Part shown: positions 11,919 to 21,331 of the stretch, piece by piece
Layout: the number at the start of each line of letters is the position of its first letter
Numbering within the stretch: the first letter of the stretch is position 1
NCBI RefSeq assembly: GCF_032460525.1
Contig: NZ_CP135963.1
Coordinates: forward strand, 2,542,001 to 2,606,000
Direction: 5' to 3'
Length of the DNA stretch: 64,000 nucleotides
Source: Geodermatophilus sp. DSM 44513
Lineage (GTDB): Bacteria > Actinomycetota > Actinomycetes > Mycobacteriales > Geodermatophilaceae
Position numbers and translations under genes: made by a program
The notes under the pieces: model-generated
Seen by the model: only the letters and a program-made list of their open reading frames with translations
What the model was told of the DNA's origin: nothing
The model's database searches: none

Positions 11919-11947
11919 GGCCCCGGTCGCGGGTCAGGAACGGGGCC
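11919..11947. terminator. Hairpin between convergent genes (second terminator family)
   Basis: GGCCCCG (11919-11925) pairs with CGGGGCC (11941-11947) just after the MFS stop. It is followed by GCACACGCTCGGTCGGG, nearly the same tail as behind the hairpin at 47831-47865. There is no T-run, as is usual at this G+C content. Confidence 0.6.
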
Positions 11948-11969
11948 CGGGCGCACACGCTCGGTCGGG

Positions 11970-13430
11970 TCAGAACGGGTAGGCGGGCAGGTCGCCGCGC
12001 AGGGTCACCCACTGGGTCTCGGTGAACGCCTCGATGTTGGCCTGTGGGCCGCCGTGCCGGGAGCCGGTGCCCGAGGCGCCCACCCCGCCGAAGGGGGCCA
12101 CGGCCTCGTCGTTGACCGTCTGGTCGTTGACGTGCACCAGGCCCGACGGGATGCGCTCGGCCAGCTGCAGACCGGCGTACACGTCGCGGGTGAGGATGCC
12201 CAGGGCCAGCCCGTACTCGGTGCCGCGGGCCAGCTCCACCACCTGGTCCAGGCTGCCGAACGGCGTCACCGGGGCGACCGGGCCGAAGACCTCCTCGCGG
12301 TACGCCGGCGCCTCGACCGGCACGTCGCCGAGCACGGTGGGCCGGTAGAACAGCTCCTCGTAGGTGCCGCCGGTGCGCAGCGTCGCCCCGCCGTCCACGC
12401 TCGCGGTGACCAGCCGGTGCACCCGGTCGCGCTGGCCGGCGTCGATCAGCGGGCCCAGGGCCACCTGCTCGCGGAACGGGTCGCCCACCGGCAGGTGCGC
12501 GACCTTCTCGGTGAGGACGGCGGTGTACTCCTCGGCGATCGACTCGTGCACCAGGTGCCGCGACGTGGCCATGCAGATCTGGCCCTGGTGGGCGAACGTC
12601 CCCCACGCGCCCACCGACGCCGCTGCGGTCACGTCGACGTCGGGCAGCACGATCAGCGCGGAGTTGCCGCCGAGCTCCAGGTGCGCCCGCTTGAGGTGCT
12701 GGCCGGCCAGCGCCCCGACCGCGCGGCCCGCCGTGGTCGACCCGGTGAAGGCGATCACCCGCACGGGCGGGGCGGTCACCAGCGCCTCCCCGACGTCCGC
12801 CCCGCCGGGCAGCACCTGCAGGACGCCGGCCGGCAGCCCGGCCTCCTCGAAGACCCGGGCGAAGAGCACCCCGCCGGACACCGCGGTGCGCGGGTCGGGC
12901 TTGAGGACGACGGCGTTGCCCAGCGCCAGCGCCGGTGCCACCGCGCGGATGGCGAGGATGGTCGGCACGTTGAACGGCGCGATGACCCCGACGACGCCGG
13001 CCGGCACCCGGCGGGCGAAGGACAGCCGGGGCGCCCCGGTGCGCAGCAGCTCCCCGTAGGGGTGGCTGGGCAGCGCCGACGCCTCGTAGCACTCGGCCGC
13101 GGTGGTGTGCACCTGGAAGTCGCCGAACGGCTGGATCGCGCCGGTCTCCCGGGCCAGCCAGCCCCGGATCTCCTCGGCGTTGGCCTCCAGCACCGCGCCG
13201 GCCCGGCGCAGCACCCGGGCGCGGTCCTCGAACGGCAGCGCCGCCCAGGCCCGCTGCGCCCCGACGGCCCGGTCCGCGGCGGCGGCGACGTCCTCGGGCG
13301 TGGCCCGGCCGACCGCGCCGACGACGTCCCCGGTCGCCGGCTCGACGACGTCGTAGGTGCCGCCCGAGCCCTCCGTCCAGGCGCCGGTCCACACCCGGCC
13401 GTGCCACGCGCCGTCGTCCAGCAGTGCCAT
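11970..13430 (-). CDS. Benzaldehyde dehydrogenase-type NAD-dependent aldehyde dehydrogenase
   Basis: 486 residues. Complete ALDH fold: [18 protein letters not shown] (coenzyme loop), [12 protein letters not shown], the catalytic glutamate in [11 protein letters not shown], the catalytic cysteine in [10 protein letters not shown], and EVFGPVAPV late. The closest flavour is XylC/vanillin-type benzaldehyde dehydrogenase, giving aromatic acids. It lies about 1.8 kb from the pca cluster, so it may feed 4-hydroxybenzaldehyde or vanillin into that pathway. No shared operon supports this. Confidence 0.9.
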   Translation of the reverse strand: MALLDDGAWHGRVWTGAWTEGSGGTYDVVEPATGDVVGAVGRATPEDVAAAADRAVGAQRAWAALPFEDRARVLRRAGAVLEANAEEIRGWLARETGAIQPFGDFQVHTTAAECYEASALPSHPYGELLRTGAPRLSFARRVPAGVVGVIAPFNVPTILAIRAVAPALALGNAVVLKPDPRTAVSGGVLFARVFEEAGLPAGVLQVLPGGADVGEALVTAPPVRVIAFTGSTTAGRAVGALAGQHLKRAHLELGGNSALIVLPDVDVTAAASVGAWGTFAHQGQICMATSRHLVHESIAEEYTAVLTEKVAHLPVGDPFREQVALGPLIDAGQRDRVHRLVTASVDGGATLRTGGTYEELFYRPTVLGDVPVEAPAYREEVFGPVAPVTPFGSLDQVVELARGTEYGLALGILTRDVYAGLQLAERIPSGLVHVNDQTVNDEAVAPFGGVGASGTGSRHGGPQANIEAFTETQWVTLRGDLPAYPF

Positions 13431-13498
13431 GCCACTCCCCTGGTCCGTGTCGGGCGCCCGGGTTCGCCCCGGGCGGGGTCCTTCGGCAGGCTAGGCGC

Positions 13499-15145
13499 AT
13501 GGGCGTCAGGGACAGCGCGGAGTGGCAGGCACTCGTCGAGCACCACCGGCAGGTGGGCGACCGCCACCTCCGGGACCTGTTCGCCGAGGACCCCCGGCGC
13601 GGCACCGACCTCGTGGTCACCGCCGGCGACCTGTACCTGGACTACTCCAAGAACCGGCTCACCCGCGAGACGGTCCGGCTGCTCGCGGCGCTGGCCGAGC
13701 GGGCCGGGCTGCGCGAGCGCACCGAGGCGGTGTTCCGCGGCGAGCACGTCAACACCACCGAGGACCGCGCCGTCCTGCACGTCGCGCTCCGCGACCCCCG
13801 CAGGAGCGGCCTGGACGTCGACGGCCAGGACGTGCGGCGCGACGTGCACGAGGTGCTCGACCGGATGGCGGACGTCGCCGACCGGGTGCGCGGCGGGGCG
13901 TGGACCGGGCACACCGGCCAGCGGATCCGCACGGTGGTCAACATCGGCATCGGCGGCTCGGACCTCGGCCCGGCCATGGCCCACCAGGCGCTGCGCGACT
14001 CCTCCGACCGGTCGCTGACCTTCCGGTTCGTCTCCAACGTGGACCCGACCGACCTGGCCGAGGCCACCCGCGACCTGGACCCGGCCAGCACGCTGTTCGT
14101 CGTCGTGTCCAAGACCTTCACCACCCAGGAGACGCTGACCAACGCCCGGGAGGCCCGCCGCTGGCTGGTCGAGGGCCTGGGCGGTGACCCCGACGCCGTC
14201 GCGAGGCACTTCGTCGCCGTCTCCACCAACGCCGGCAAGGTGGCGGAGTTCGGCATCGACACCGCCAACATGTTCGGCTTCTGGGACTGGGTGGGCGGCC
14301 GGTACTCCTTCACCTCCGCCGTCGGGCTCTCCCTGATGGTGGCGATCGGCCCGGAGCGGTACCGGGAGATGCTCGACGGGTTCCACACCATGGACGAGCA
14401 CTTCCGCACCGCCCCGTACGAGGAGAACCTGCCGGCGCTGCTGGGGCTGATCTCGGTCTGGTACGTCGACCTCTTCGGCGCGCAGAGCCAGGCGGTGCTG
14501 CCCTACTCCCAGTACCTCGCCCGCTTCCCCGCCTACCTGCAGCAGCTGTGCATGGAGTCCAACGGCAAGTCGGTGCGGGTCGACGGCGCCCCGGTCGACG
14601 TCGCGACCGGCGAGGTCGTGTGGGGCGAGCCGGGCACCAACGGCCAGCACGCGTTCTACCAGCTGCTGCACCAGGGCACGGTGCTCGTGCCGGCGGACTT
14701 CGTCGGCTTCGCCCAGCCCAACGACCTCGCCCGCGACCGCGGCCTGGACGGCATGCACGACCTGCTCCTGGCCAACTTCCTGGCCCAGCCGCGGGCCCTG
14801 GCCTTCGGCCGCACCGCGGAAGAGGTGGCCGCCGAGGGGACGGCGGAGGCGGTGGTGCCGCACCGGGTGATGCCGGGCAACCGCCCGTCGAACGTCCTCG
14901 TGGCGCCGAAGCTGACGCCGTCGGTCCTCGGCCAGCTGGTCGCCGCCTACGAGCACCGGGTCTTCACCCAGGGCGTGGTGTGGGGCATCAACTCCTTCGA
15001 CCAGTGGGGCGTGGAGCTGGGCAAGGTCATGGCCAACCAGCTCGCGCCGAAGCTGCAGAGCGAGGCCGCGCCGGAGTACGACGCCGACTCCTCGACCGAC
15101 GCGCTGGTGCGGCTGCTGCGGGAGGGCAGCGGCCGCCCGGCCTGA
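13499..15145 (+). CDS. pgi: Glucose-6-phosphate isomerase
   Basis: 548 residues. It interconverts glucose-6-phosphate and fructose-6-phosphate. Signatures are [43 protein letters not shown], the PGI signature around [10 protein letters not shown], and [13 protein letters not shown] near the C-terminus. The ATG at 13499 is chosen because the homology begins directly after it; upstream codons in frame overlap the divergent dehydrogenase start. Length is standard. Copy B of the palindromic repeat follows three bases past the stop. Confidence 0.96.
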   Translation: MGVRDSAEWQALVEHHRQVGDRHLRDLFAEDPRRGTDLVVTAGDLYLDYSKNRLTRETVRLLAALAERAGLRERTEAVFRGEHVNTTEDRAVLHVALRDPRRSGLDVDGQDVRRDVHEVLDRMADVADRVRGGAWTGHTGQRIRTVVNIGIGGSDLGPAMAHQALRDSSDRSLTFRFVSNVDPTDLAEATRDLDPASTLFVVVSKTFTTQETLTNAREARRWLVEGLGGDPDAVARHFVAVSTNAGKVAEFGIDTANMFGFWDWVGGRYSFTSAVGLSLMVAIGPERYREMLDGFHTMDEHFRTAPYEENLPALLGLISVWYVDLFGAQSQAVLPYSQYLARFPAYLQQLCMESNGKSVRVDGAPVDVATGEVVWGEPGTNGQHAFYQLLHQGTVLVPADFVGFAQPNDLARDRGLDGMHDLLLANFLAQPRALAFGRTAEEVAAEGTAEAVVPHRVMPGNRPSNVLVAPKLTPSVLGQLVAAYEHRVFTQGVVWGINSFDQWGVELGKVMANQLAPKLQSEAAPEYDADSSTDALVRLLREGSGRPA

Positions 15146-15147
15146 AG

Positions 15148-15205
15148 AAGGACCCTCCTGCCCCCCACCACTCGCGAGCTCGCGGCGGGTCCCTGCAGGA
15201 GGGCC
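15148..15205. repeat. Palindromic repeat copy B
   Basis: AAGGACCCTCCTGC (15148-15161) pairs with GCAGGAGGGCC (15195-15205); the core CCCCCCACCACTCGCGAGC lies between them. It is located between the convergent ends of pgi and pcaC and probably terminates both. Confidence 0.8.
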
Positions 15206-15214
15206 GACCGTCCG

Positions 15215-15601
15215 TCACCTCCCGCCGCGCAGCTCCTCGAGGATCGGACCGGCGACCTTGAACGCGTGGTTGGCCGCCGGGACGCCGGCGTAGACCGCGG
15301 CGTGCTGGAGCACCTCGGCGATCTCCGCGTCGGTCAGCCCGTTGTTCCGCGCCGCCCGCACGTGCAGCGCGAACTCGTCCCAGTGCCGCAGCGCGACGGT
15401 GATCGACAACGTCATCAGGCTGCGGTCCCGGCGGGACAGCCCCGGCCGCTGCCACACGTCCCCCCAGGCCACCCGGGTGATGAAGTCCTGGAAGTCGGCG
15501 GTGAACGGTGTGGTGCCGGCGACCGCGCGGTCCACCCAGGCGTCACCGAGCACCTCGCGGCGGGTGGCCGTGCCGGCCTCCCGGCGCTCCCGGTCGTCCA
15601 T
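15215..15601 (-). CDS. pcaC: 4-carboxymuconolactone decarboxylase
   Basis: 128 residues, CMD family. It converts 4-carboxymuconolactone to 3-oxoadipate enol-lactone. WGDVWQRPGLSRRDRSLMTL and the C-terminal HVRAARNNGLTDAEIAEVL and HAAVYAGVPAANHAF are diagnostic. It is the last gene of pcaHGBDC; its ATG overlaps the pcaD stop (TGATG). Many actinobacteria fuse this enzyme to PcaD as PcaL; here the two are separate reading frames. Confidence 0.95.
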   Translation of the reverse strand: MDDRERREAGTATRREVLGDAWVDRAVAGTTPFTADFQDFITRVAWGDVWQRPGLSRRDRSLMTLSITVALRHWDEFALHVRAARNNGLTDAEIAEVLQHAAVYAGVPAANHAFKVAGPILEELRGGR

Positions 15602-16380
15602 CAGGCGTGCTCGCCGGCGGCGTCCAGGTGGCCGAGCAGCGCCCCGGTGACCTCCAGCGGCTGCTCCAGGTTCGGCAGGTGCGCACCCGGGCTCACCGAC
15701 ACCAGTGCGGCGCCGGCGATGCCGTCGACGATGGCCTGCTGGTGGGGCGGGGGCAGCGCAGGGTCCTCCGCGCCGGACACCACGAGCGTCGGCGCGGTGA
15801 TCCGGCCGAGGTCGGCCCGCAGGTCGACGGCGGCCACCACCTCGGCGCACAGCGCGTAGCCCTCGTCGTCCGCCGCCGCGACCATGCCCTCCAGCCGGGC
15901 GACCAGCTCGGGGTGCCCGGCGGCGTACTGCGGCGTCAGCCACCGGGCGACCACGGCCGGTGCGATGCTCGCGGTGCCGTCGGCGCGCACGGCGGCGGCC
16001 CGGTCCAGGAAGCCCTGCGGGTCCGGCTTCGCCGAGGTGGCCATGGCGACCAGCCGGTCCACCCGGTCCGGTTCCCGGGCGGCCAGCCGCAGCGCGGTCA
16101 TCCCGCCCAGCGACAGCCCCACCACGTGCGCGCGCCGCGCGCCGAGCCGGTCGAGCAGCGCGACCAGGTCGTCCACCAGGTCGTCGAGGCCGTACGGCCC
16201 GGCCGGGGACGGCGACGCCCCGTGGCCGCGGGTGTCGTAGGTGACCACCCGGTAGCGCTCGGCCAGCGCGGGCACCTGGGGGTCCCACATCCCGCGCGTC
16301 GCGCCCAGGGAGTTGGACAGGACGACGACCGGCGCGTCGGCCGGCCCGTCCTCGGTGTACGACACCTCGACGGCTGTCAC
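15601..16380 (-). CDS. pcaD: 3-oxoadipate enol-lactonase
   Basis: 259 residues, alpha/beta hydrolase. The nucleophile elbow GLSLGGM near residue 93 carries the catalytic serine. YDTRGHGASPSPAGPY, an aspartate in VVSGAEDPALPP and the histidine in SPGAHLPNLEQP complete the triad region. The enzyme opens the enol-lactone to 3-oxoadipate. Its ATG overlaps the pcaB stop by four bases. pcaIJ/pcaF, needed for the last steps, are not in this window. Confidence 0.94.
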   Translation of the reverse strand: MTAVEVSYTEDGPADAPVVVLSNSLGATRGMWDPQVPALAERYRVVTYDTRGHGASPSPAGPYGLDDLVDDLVALLDRLGARRAHVVGLSLGGMTALRLAAREPDRVDRLVAMATSAKPDPQGFLDRAAAVRADGTASIAPAVVARWLTPQYAAGHPELVARLEGMVAAADDEGYALCAEVVAAVDLRADLGRITAPTLVVSGAEDPALPPPHQQAIVDGIAGAALVSVSPGAHLPNLEQPLEVTGALLGHLDAAGEHA

Positions 16381-17702
16381 TGACGTCCCTCCACGAGTGC
16401 GGCGTGCTCGGCCAGGGCGGCGTCCACCTGGGCGCCGGCCTCCCCGACGTCGGGTCTACCGGCGGCGAGCACCGCGCGCACGTCGACGTCGGTGCGCGCG
16501 GCGACCAGCTCGGCCAGCGGGCGCCCCGCGTCGCGGGCCTCGCGGACGGCGGCGGCCGCCGCGTCGTGCGCTGCTCCCTTCCCGAGGGACGGCGTCAGCG
16601 CCTCGGCCAGCGCGCCGGCAAGCGGGCCCTCGGCGGCGGCCGCGGCGGTGGCGGCCATCCGGGCGGTGTCCGGTCGCAGCCCGCGCAGGCTCTCGGCCAG
16701 CCAGGACGCCGCCGACCCCACGGTGCCGAGCAGCCCGGTCAGCGTCGGCCACTCGCTCTGCCACGCCCCGGCGCCCCGCTCGTGCTCCTGCTCCATCGCC
16801 GCCAGCAGGGTGGCCACCAGCCCCGGCGCGCGGCGGGCGCAGGCCCGGGCGGAGATCGCGGCCACCGGGTTGCGCTTGTGCGGCATCGCCGAGGACCCGC
16901 CGCGGCCCTCCGCCACCTCCGCGACCTCGGCCACCTCGGTCTGGGCGAGCAGGACGACGTCGACGGCCACGGTGGCGACCACCCCGGCGGCGGCACCCAG
17001 CGCACCGGCCAGGTCGGCGACCGGCAGCCGGACGGTGGACCACCCGACGGCGGTGGTGGCCAGCCCCAGCTCGTCGGCCAGCGCCGCCCGCAGCGCCACC
17101 CCCGAGCCGCCGGACGCCGCCAGGGTGCCCACCGCGCCGCCGTACTGCACCGGCAGCGTGGCGACCGCCTCGGCCAGCCGCAGCCTCGCGCCGTCCAGCC
17201 CGGCCAGCCAGCCGGCGGCCTTGAGCCCGAACGTCGTGGGCAGCGCCTGCTGCATCAGCGTGCGTCCGGCGACCACGTCGTCCCGGTGGGTGCGGGCGAG
17301 GGCCGCGGCGAGCTCGGCGGCCGCGGCCAGGTCGGCATCGAGCGCCGCCACGGCGTCCCGCGCCAGCAGCACCAGGGCGGTGTCCAGCACGTCCTGGCTG
17401 GTCGCCCCGACGTGCACGGCGGCCGCGCCGCGCGCCCCCACCGCGTCCAGCAGCACCCGCACCAGCGCGGGCACCGGGTTGCCGGCGTCCGCGGCCCGCG
17501 CGGCCACGGCGGCCAGGTCCAGCCGCTCCGGGTGCGCGCAGGCGGCGGTGACCGCGTCGGCGGCGTCGGCCGGCACCAGCCCCAACCGGGCCGCGGCGCG
17601 GGCCAGCGCGGCCTCCACGGCCAGCAGCGCCCGCGCCCAGGCGTCGTCGGAGACGGCGGCCGCGGCCCCGCCGCGGGCGAAGGTCCCGTCGAACAGGCTC
17701 AT
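16377..17702 (-). CDS. pcaB: 3-carboxy-cis,cis-muconate cycloisomerase
   Basis: 441 residues of the fumarase/adenylosuccinate lyase superfamily. The signature loop GRGGSSAMPHKRNPVA near residue 270 holds the catalytic region. VHVGATSQDVLDTALVLL and GRTLMQQALPTTFGLKAAGWL are also typical. It lactonises 3-carboxymuconate from protocatechuate cleavage. Start and stop overlap pcaG and pcaD by four bases each, so it is mid-operon. Confidence 0.95.
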   Translation of the reverse strand: MSLFDGTFARGGAAAAVSDDAWARALLAVEAALARAAARLGLVPADAADAVTAACAHPERLDLAAVAARAADAGNPVPALVRVLLDAVGARGAAAVHVGATSQDVLDTALVLLARDAVAALDADLAAAAELAAALARTHRDDVVAGRTLMQQALPTTFGLKAAGWLAGLDGARLRLAEAVATLPVQYGGAVGTLAASGGSGVALRAALADELGLATTAVGWSTVRLPVADLAGALGAAAGVVATVAVDVVLLAQTEVAEVAEVAEGRGGSSAMPHKRNPVAAISARACARRAPGLVATLLAAMEQEHERGAGAWQSEWPTLTGLLGTVGSAASWLAESLRGLRPDTARMAATAAAAAEGPLAGALAEALTPSLGKGAAHDAAAAAVREARDAGRPLAELVAARTDVDVRAVLAAGRPDVGEAGAQVDAALAEHAALVEGRQ

Positions 17703-18361
17703 ACCGCGAAGAACACCGTCTCCCGGTCGCCCTGCAGGTGCACGTCGAAGCGGTAGCCGTCCCCGGTCGGCTCGGCGAGCAGGGTGCGCCGCTGTTCGTC
17801 GGTCAGCCCCCGCAGGACGGCGTCCTCGGCGTTGGCCGCGGCCTCGTCGGCGAAGTAGATACGGGTGACCACGCGGTCGAGCAGGCCGCGGGCGAAGACC
17901 GACACGTCGACGTGCGGCGCCTGCAGGCCGCCCTCCCCATCGGGCACCCGCCCGGGCTTGAGGGTGAAGACCGCGAACTCTCCCGGCGGGTGCACCGTCT
18001 GCACCCGTGCGTACCCGCGGAAGCCGGGGTGCGACGACGGGCCACGCGGGTCCTCCGGGGAGGGGAAGCGGCCGTCCGGGTCGGCCTGCCAGGTCTCCAC
18101 CATCGCGTCGGGGACGAGGTCGCCGGCGCCGTCGAGCACCCGGCCGCGGACCCAGGTGCCGCCCGGGGTGCCCTCGGCGGCGGCCCAGGCGCCGTCCGGC
18201 CAGGTCAGGCCGATCGCCAGGTAGGGGCCCACCGTGGCGCTCGGGGTCGGCCCCAGCCGGAACGGCTCGGTGAGGAAGCCGGAGCCGCGCCGGCCCGACC
18301 GCGGCCGGTACGGCCCCGTGGCGTCGGGGACCTCCAGCGGGTCCACGATCGGTCGACTCAT
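17699..18361 (-). CDS. pcaG: Protocatechuate 3,4-dioxygenase alpha subunit
   Basis: 220 residues from the ATG at 18361. The core begins around PSATVGPYLAIGL. VETWQADPDGRFPSP and GFRGYARVQTVHPPGEF follow the intradiol dioxygenase fold, with HVDVSVFARGLLDRVVTRIYF near the end. The alpha subunit lacks the iron ligands and builds the heteromer with PcaH. The N-terminal 25 residues are weakly conserved, so a slightly later start is possible. An 80-base gap without obvious signals separates it from pcaH. Confidence 0.93.
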   Translation of the reverse strand: MSRPIVDPLEVPDATGPYRPRSGRRGSGFLTEPFRLGPTPSATVGPYLAIGLTWPDGAWAAAEGTPGGTWVRGRVLDGAGDLVPDAMVETWQADPDGRFPSPEDPRGPSSHPGFRGYARVQTVHPPGEFAVFTLKPGRVPDGEGGLQAPHVDVSVFARGLLDRVVTRIYFADEAAANAEDAVLRGLTDEQRRTLLAEPTGDGYRFDVHLQGDRETVFFAV

Positions 18362-18441
18362 GCCACGTCCTCCCGCGCGACTCCGCGCCTCGGTCCGCTC
18401 CTCGGTCGCTGGCGCTCCCTGCGATGCTCCCTCGGCTGTCG

Positions 18442-19188
18442 TCACGCCACGTCCCCGTCGTCGTCGGCCTCGAACGGCGTCTGGTCGGTGCCGCGCAGCA
18501 CGACGTCCCACTCGAAGGCCAGCGCCCAGTCCGCCTGCGTGCGCTCCAGGGAGAACCGGCTGACCGCCCGGTGCCGCGCGGCCGCGGGGATGGCGGCGAA
18601 GATCGGGTCCTGGCCGAACAGCGGGTCGTCCGGGAAGTACATCTGGGTGACCAGCCGCTGGGTGAAGGCCCGGCCGAACAGGCTGAAGTGGATGTGCGCC
18701 GGCCGCCAGGCGTTGTGGTGGTTGCCCCACGGGTAGGCGCCCGGCTTGATCGTCAGGAACTCGTAGCGGCCCAGGCTGTCGGTGACCACCCGGCCCAGCC
18801 CGTCGAAGTGCGGGTCCAGGGGCGCGGGGAAGCTGTCGCCGACGTGCCGGTAGCGGCCGGCCGCGTTGGCCTGCCACACCTCGACCAGCGCGTCGGGCAC
18901 CGGGCGGCCGTCGCTGTCCAGGACCCGGCCGTACACCAGGATCCGCTGGCCGACCGCCTCGCCGCCGCCGCGCAGCGTCAGGTCGGCGTCCTCCGGCCGG
19001 ACCCGGTCCTCACCCAGCACCGGGCCGGTCACCTCGGTGAGCCGGTGCGGCAGGTCGACCGGCGTCCGCAGCGGCGCGCGCAGCCCGGTGCTCCGGTAGT
19101 CGGGCGAGCCGACGGGCGTCCGTCGTCCGGCCGGTTCGCGCAGGTACCGCGGCAGGACGAGCCCGCGGTGCGATGTGATGCCGGTCAT
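18442..19188 (-). CDS. pcaH: Protocatechuate 3,4-dioxygenase beta subunit (iron-binding)
   Basis: 248 residues. The four iron ligands are all visible: tyrosine in GRYRH, tyrosine in GAYPWGN, and two histidines in RPAHIHF. YGRVLDSDGRPVPDALVEVWQ is the usual fold segment. With PcaG it cleaves protocatechuate to 3-carboxy-cis,cis-muconate. It is the first gene of the pca operon. The ATG at 19188 is preferred over a longer frame that runs through the divergent IclR gene. Confidence 0.95.
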   Translation of the reverse strand: MTGITSHRGLVLPRYLREPAGRRTPVGSPDYRSTGLRAPLRTPVDLPHRLTEVTGPVLGEDRVRPEDADLTLRGGGEAVGQRILVYGRVLDSDGRPVPDALVEVWQANAAGRYRHVGDSFPAPLDPHFDGLGRVVTDSLGRYEFLTIKPGAYPWGNHHNAWRPAHIHFSLFGRAFTQRLVTQMYFPDDPLFGQDPIFAAIPAAARHRAVSRFSLERTQADWALAFEWDVVLRGTDQTPFEADDDGDVA

Positions 19189-19232
19189 GGCGGGCAACGT
19201 ACGGCCCGGGGGGTACGGTCCCCAAGCGTCCG

Positions 19233-19249
19233 CTTCCGGTGGGCGGAAG
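19233..19249. promoter_or_regulatory. Candidate IclR-family operator between pcaH and its regulator
   Basis: CTTCCG-GTGGG-CGGAAG is a perfect 6-base inverted repeat, 44 bases from the pcaH start and 12 from the regulator GTG. A related half-site, GCGTCCGGTTCC, occurs upstream of pobA at about 20046-20057, compared with GCGTCCGCTTCC here. Binding by the adjacent regulator is inferred. Confidence 0.5.
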
Positions 19250-19261
19250 GGCGGAGGTGCC

Positions 19262-20038
19262 GTGGCCGGTCGCAGCAGCACGCCCGGGCGGTCGGTCACC
19301 TCCCGCGCGCTGGCCGTCCTCGGCGCCTTCGACGCCCGTGCCCCCCGGCTGTCGCTGTCCGAGATCGCCGAGCGCGCCGCGCTGCCGCTGACCACGGCCC
19401 ACCGGCTGCTCGCCGAGCTCACCGCCTGGGGGGCGCTGACCCGCCGTCCGGACGGCCGCTACGAGATCGGCCGCCGGCTGTGGGACCTCGGGCTGCTCGC
19501 CCCCGTCCAGCTCGAGCTGCGCCAGCTGGCCGCGCCGTTCCTGCTCGACGTGCACACCGCCACCCGCGACACCGTGCACCTCGCCGTCCGCGAGGACCGC
19601 TCGGCGCTGTACGTGGAGCGGATCTCCGGCCGCGAGTCGGTGCCGGTGGTCAGCCAGGTGGGCAGCCGGCTGCCGCTGCACGCCACCGGGGTGGGCAAGG
19701 TGCTGCTGGCCGCCGCACCCGAGGACGTGGTGGACGCCGTCCTGCGGGCCCCCGCCCGCGCCACCCGGCACACCGTCGTCGACCCCGGGCGGCTGCGGCG
19801 GGAGCTCGCCGAGGCCCGCCGCCGCGGGTACGCCCGCACCGCCGAGGAGATGTCGCTGGGCACGCTGTCCGTCGCCGTCCCGGTGCGCGCCGAGCGGGCG
19901 ACCGGCCCGGCGGTCGTGGCGGCCCTCGGCATCGTCGTCCCCAGCCACCGGCGGGACCTGCTGCGGCTGGTCCCGGTGCTGGAGGTCGCCGCGCGGGGCA
20001 TCGGGCGGGAGCTGTCCCGGGTGCAGTCCTTCCGCTGA
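19262..20038 (+). CDS. IclR-family regulator of the pca/pob genes
   Basis: 258 residues from the GTG at 19262, which follows a GGAGG four bases away. The longer ATG frame upstream would cover the shared operator. Winged helix: SLSEIAERAALPLTTAHRLLAEL at residues about 35-60. The C-terminal effector domain has SRLPLHATGVGKVLLAAAP and YARTAEEMSLGTLSVAVPV. It belongs to the PcaR/PcaU/PobR group by type and position, and probably responds to protocatechuate, 3-oxoadipate or 4-hydroxybenzoate. It lies between the operons it likely controls. Confidence 0.88.
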   Translation: MAGRSSTPGRSVTSRALAVLGAFDARAPRLSLSEIAERAALPLTTAHRLLAELTAWGALTRRPDGRYEIGRRLWDLGLLAPVQLELRQLAAPFLLDVHTATRDTVHLAVREDRSALYVERISGRESVPVVSQVGSRLPLHATGVGKVLLAAAPEDVVDAVLRAPARATRHTVVDPGRLRRELAEARRRGYARTAEEMSLGTLSVAVPVRAERATGPAVVAALGIVVPSHRRDLLRLVPVLEVAARGIGRELSRVQSFR

Positions 20039-20089
20039 GCGGGAGCGTCCGGTTCCCCTCCCGGCGTAGCGGCGGTCACACTCGCACCC

Positions 20090-21259
20090 GTGCGCACTCA
20101 GGTGGGGATCATCGGCGCCGGCCCGGCCGGCCTGCTGCTGTCGCGGCTGCTCGCGCTGCGGGGCATCGACTCCGTCGTCCTGGAGAACCGGTCGCGGGAC
20201 TACGTGCAGGCCCGGATCCGCGCCGGCGTGCTGGAGCAGCACACGGTCGACACGCTGACCGCCGCCGGTCTCGGGGACCGGCTGCGCCGCGAGGGGCTGG
20301 AGCACTCCGGCATCCACCTGCAGTACCCGGGGGTGCGCCACACGCTGGACTTCCCGTCGCTGTGCGGGCGCACGGTGTGGGTCTACGGGCAGACCGAGGT
20401 GGTCAAGGACCTCATCAGCGCGCAGCTGGACGGCGGCCCGCCGCTGCTGTTCGAGGTGTCCGACGTGAACCCGGAGGACGTCGACACCGACTCCCCCCGC
20501 ATCCGGTTCACCGACGCCGACGGCGTCCCGCAGGTGCTCGAGTGCGACGCGGTCGCCGGCACCGACGGCTTCCACGGCCCCTCGCGCGCGCTGGTGCAGG
20601 CCGCCGGCGGGCGGGTGTGGCAGCGCACCTACCCCTACGCGTGGCTGGGCATCCTGGCCGACGCCGCCCCCGCCACCGACGAGCTGGTCTACGCCTGGCA
20701 CCCCGAGGGGTTCGCGCTGTACTCGATGCGCTCGCCGTCGGTGTCGCGGCTCTACCTGCAGGTCGACCCGGCCGAGCGGGTCGAGGACTGGTCCGACGAG
20801 CGGATCTGGGACGCCCTCGACAGCCGGATGGCCCTGGACGGCTGGTCGGTCAACCGCGGGCCGGTGACGGAGAAGTCGGTGCTGCCGATGCGCTCCTTCG
20901 TCAGCGCCCCGATGCGCCGCGGCCGGCTGTTCCTCGCCGGCGACGCCGCGCACATCGTGCCGCCGACCGGCGCCAAGGGTCTCAACCTGGCCGTCGCCGA
21001 CGTCACCCTGCTCGCCCAGGCGCTGGTCCGGCTGCTGCAGGACAAGGAGACCGACCTGGCCGACACCTACTCCGACCGGGCGCTGGCCCGGGTGTGGCGG
21101 TGCACCCACTTCTCGTGGTGGATGACCTCGATGCTGCACACCGCCGGCGACGAGTTCGACGCCGAGCTGCAGCTGTCCCAGCTGCGCCGGGTGTGCTCCT
21201 CGGAGCCCGCCGCTCGCGAGCTGGCCGAGAACTACACCGGCCTGCCGCTGGACCTGTAG
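20090..21259 (+). CDS. pobA: 4-hydroxybenzoate 3-monooxygenase
   Basis: 389 residues from GTG. FAD-binding GAGPAGLLLSRLLALRGI at the N-terminus, the GTDGFHGPSR (DG) motif mid-protein, and FLAGDAAHIVPPTGAKGLNLA for the second FAD contact. It hydroxylates 4-hydroxybenzoate to protocatechuate with NAD(P)H and oxygen, supplying PcaHG. No clear Shine-Dalgarno precedes the GTG, so a leaderless message is possible. Confidence 0.95.
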   Translation: MRTQVGIIGAGPAGLLLSRLLALRGIDSVVLENRSRDYVQARIRAGVLEQHTVDTLTAAGLGDRLRREGLEHSGIHLQYPGVRHTLDFPSLCGRTVWVYGQTEVVKDLISAQLDGGPPLLFEVSDVNPEDVDTDSPRIRFTDADGVPQVLECDAVAGTDGFHGPSRALVQAAGGRVWQRTYPYAWLGILADAAPATDELVYAWHPEGFALYSMRSPSVSRLYLQVDPAERVEDWSDERIWDALDSRMALDGWSVNRGPVTEKSVLPMRSFVSAPMRRGRLFLAGDAAHIVPPTGAKGLNLAVADVTLLAQALVRLLQDKETDLADTYSDRALARVWRCTHFSWWMTSMLHTAGDEFDAELQLSQLRRVCSSEPAARELAENYTGLPLDL

Positions 21260-21266
21260 CGGCGTC

Positions 21267-21328
21267 TCGTGGCCTTCCGCGCGCGGAAGGCCTCCGGGTC
21301 GTGGCCTTCCGCGCGCGGAAGGCCTCCG
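21267..21328. repeat. Two tandem copies of a perfect 22-bp palindrome (terminator)
   Basis: A 22-base perfect palindrome whose left half is GGCCTTCCGCG occupies 21271-21292 and again 21303-21324. Both are embedded in a direct repeat of period 32. It starts 8 bases past the pobA stop and ends just before the stop of the convergent small membrane gene. It probably serves as a double bidirectional terminator. Confidence 0.8.
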
Positions 21329-21331
21329 CAG

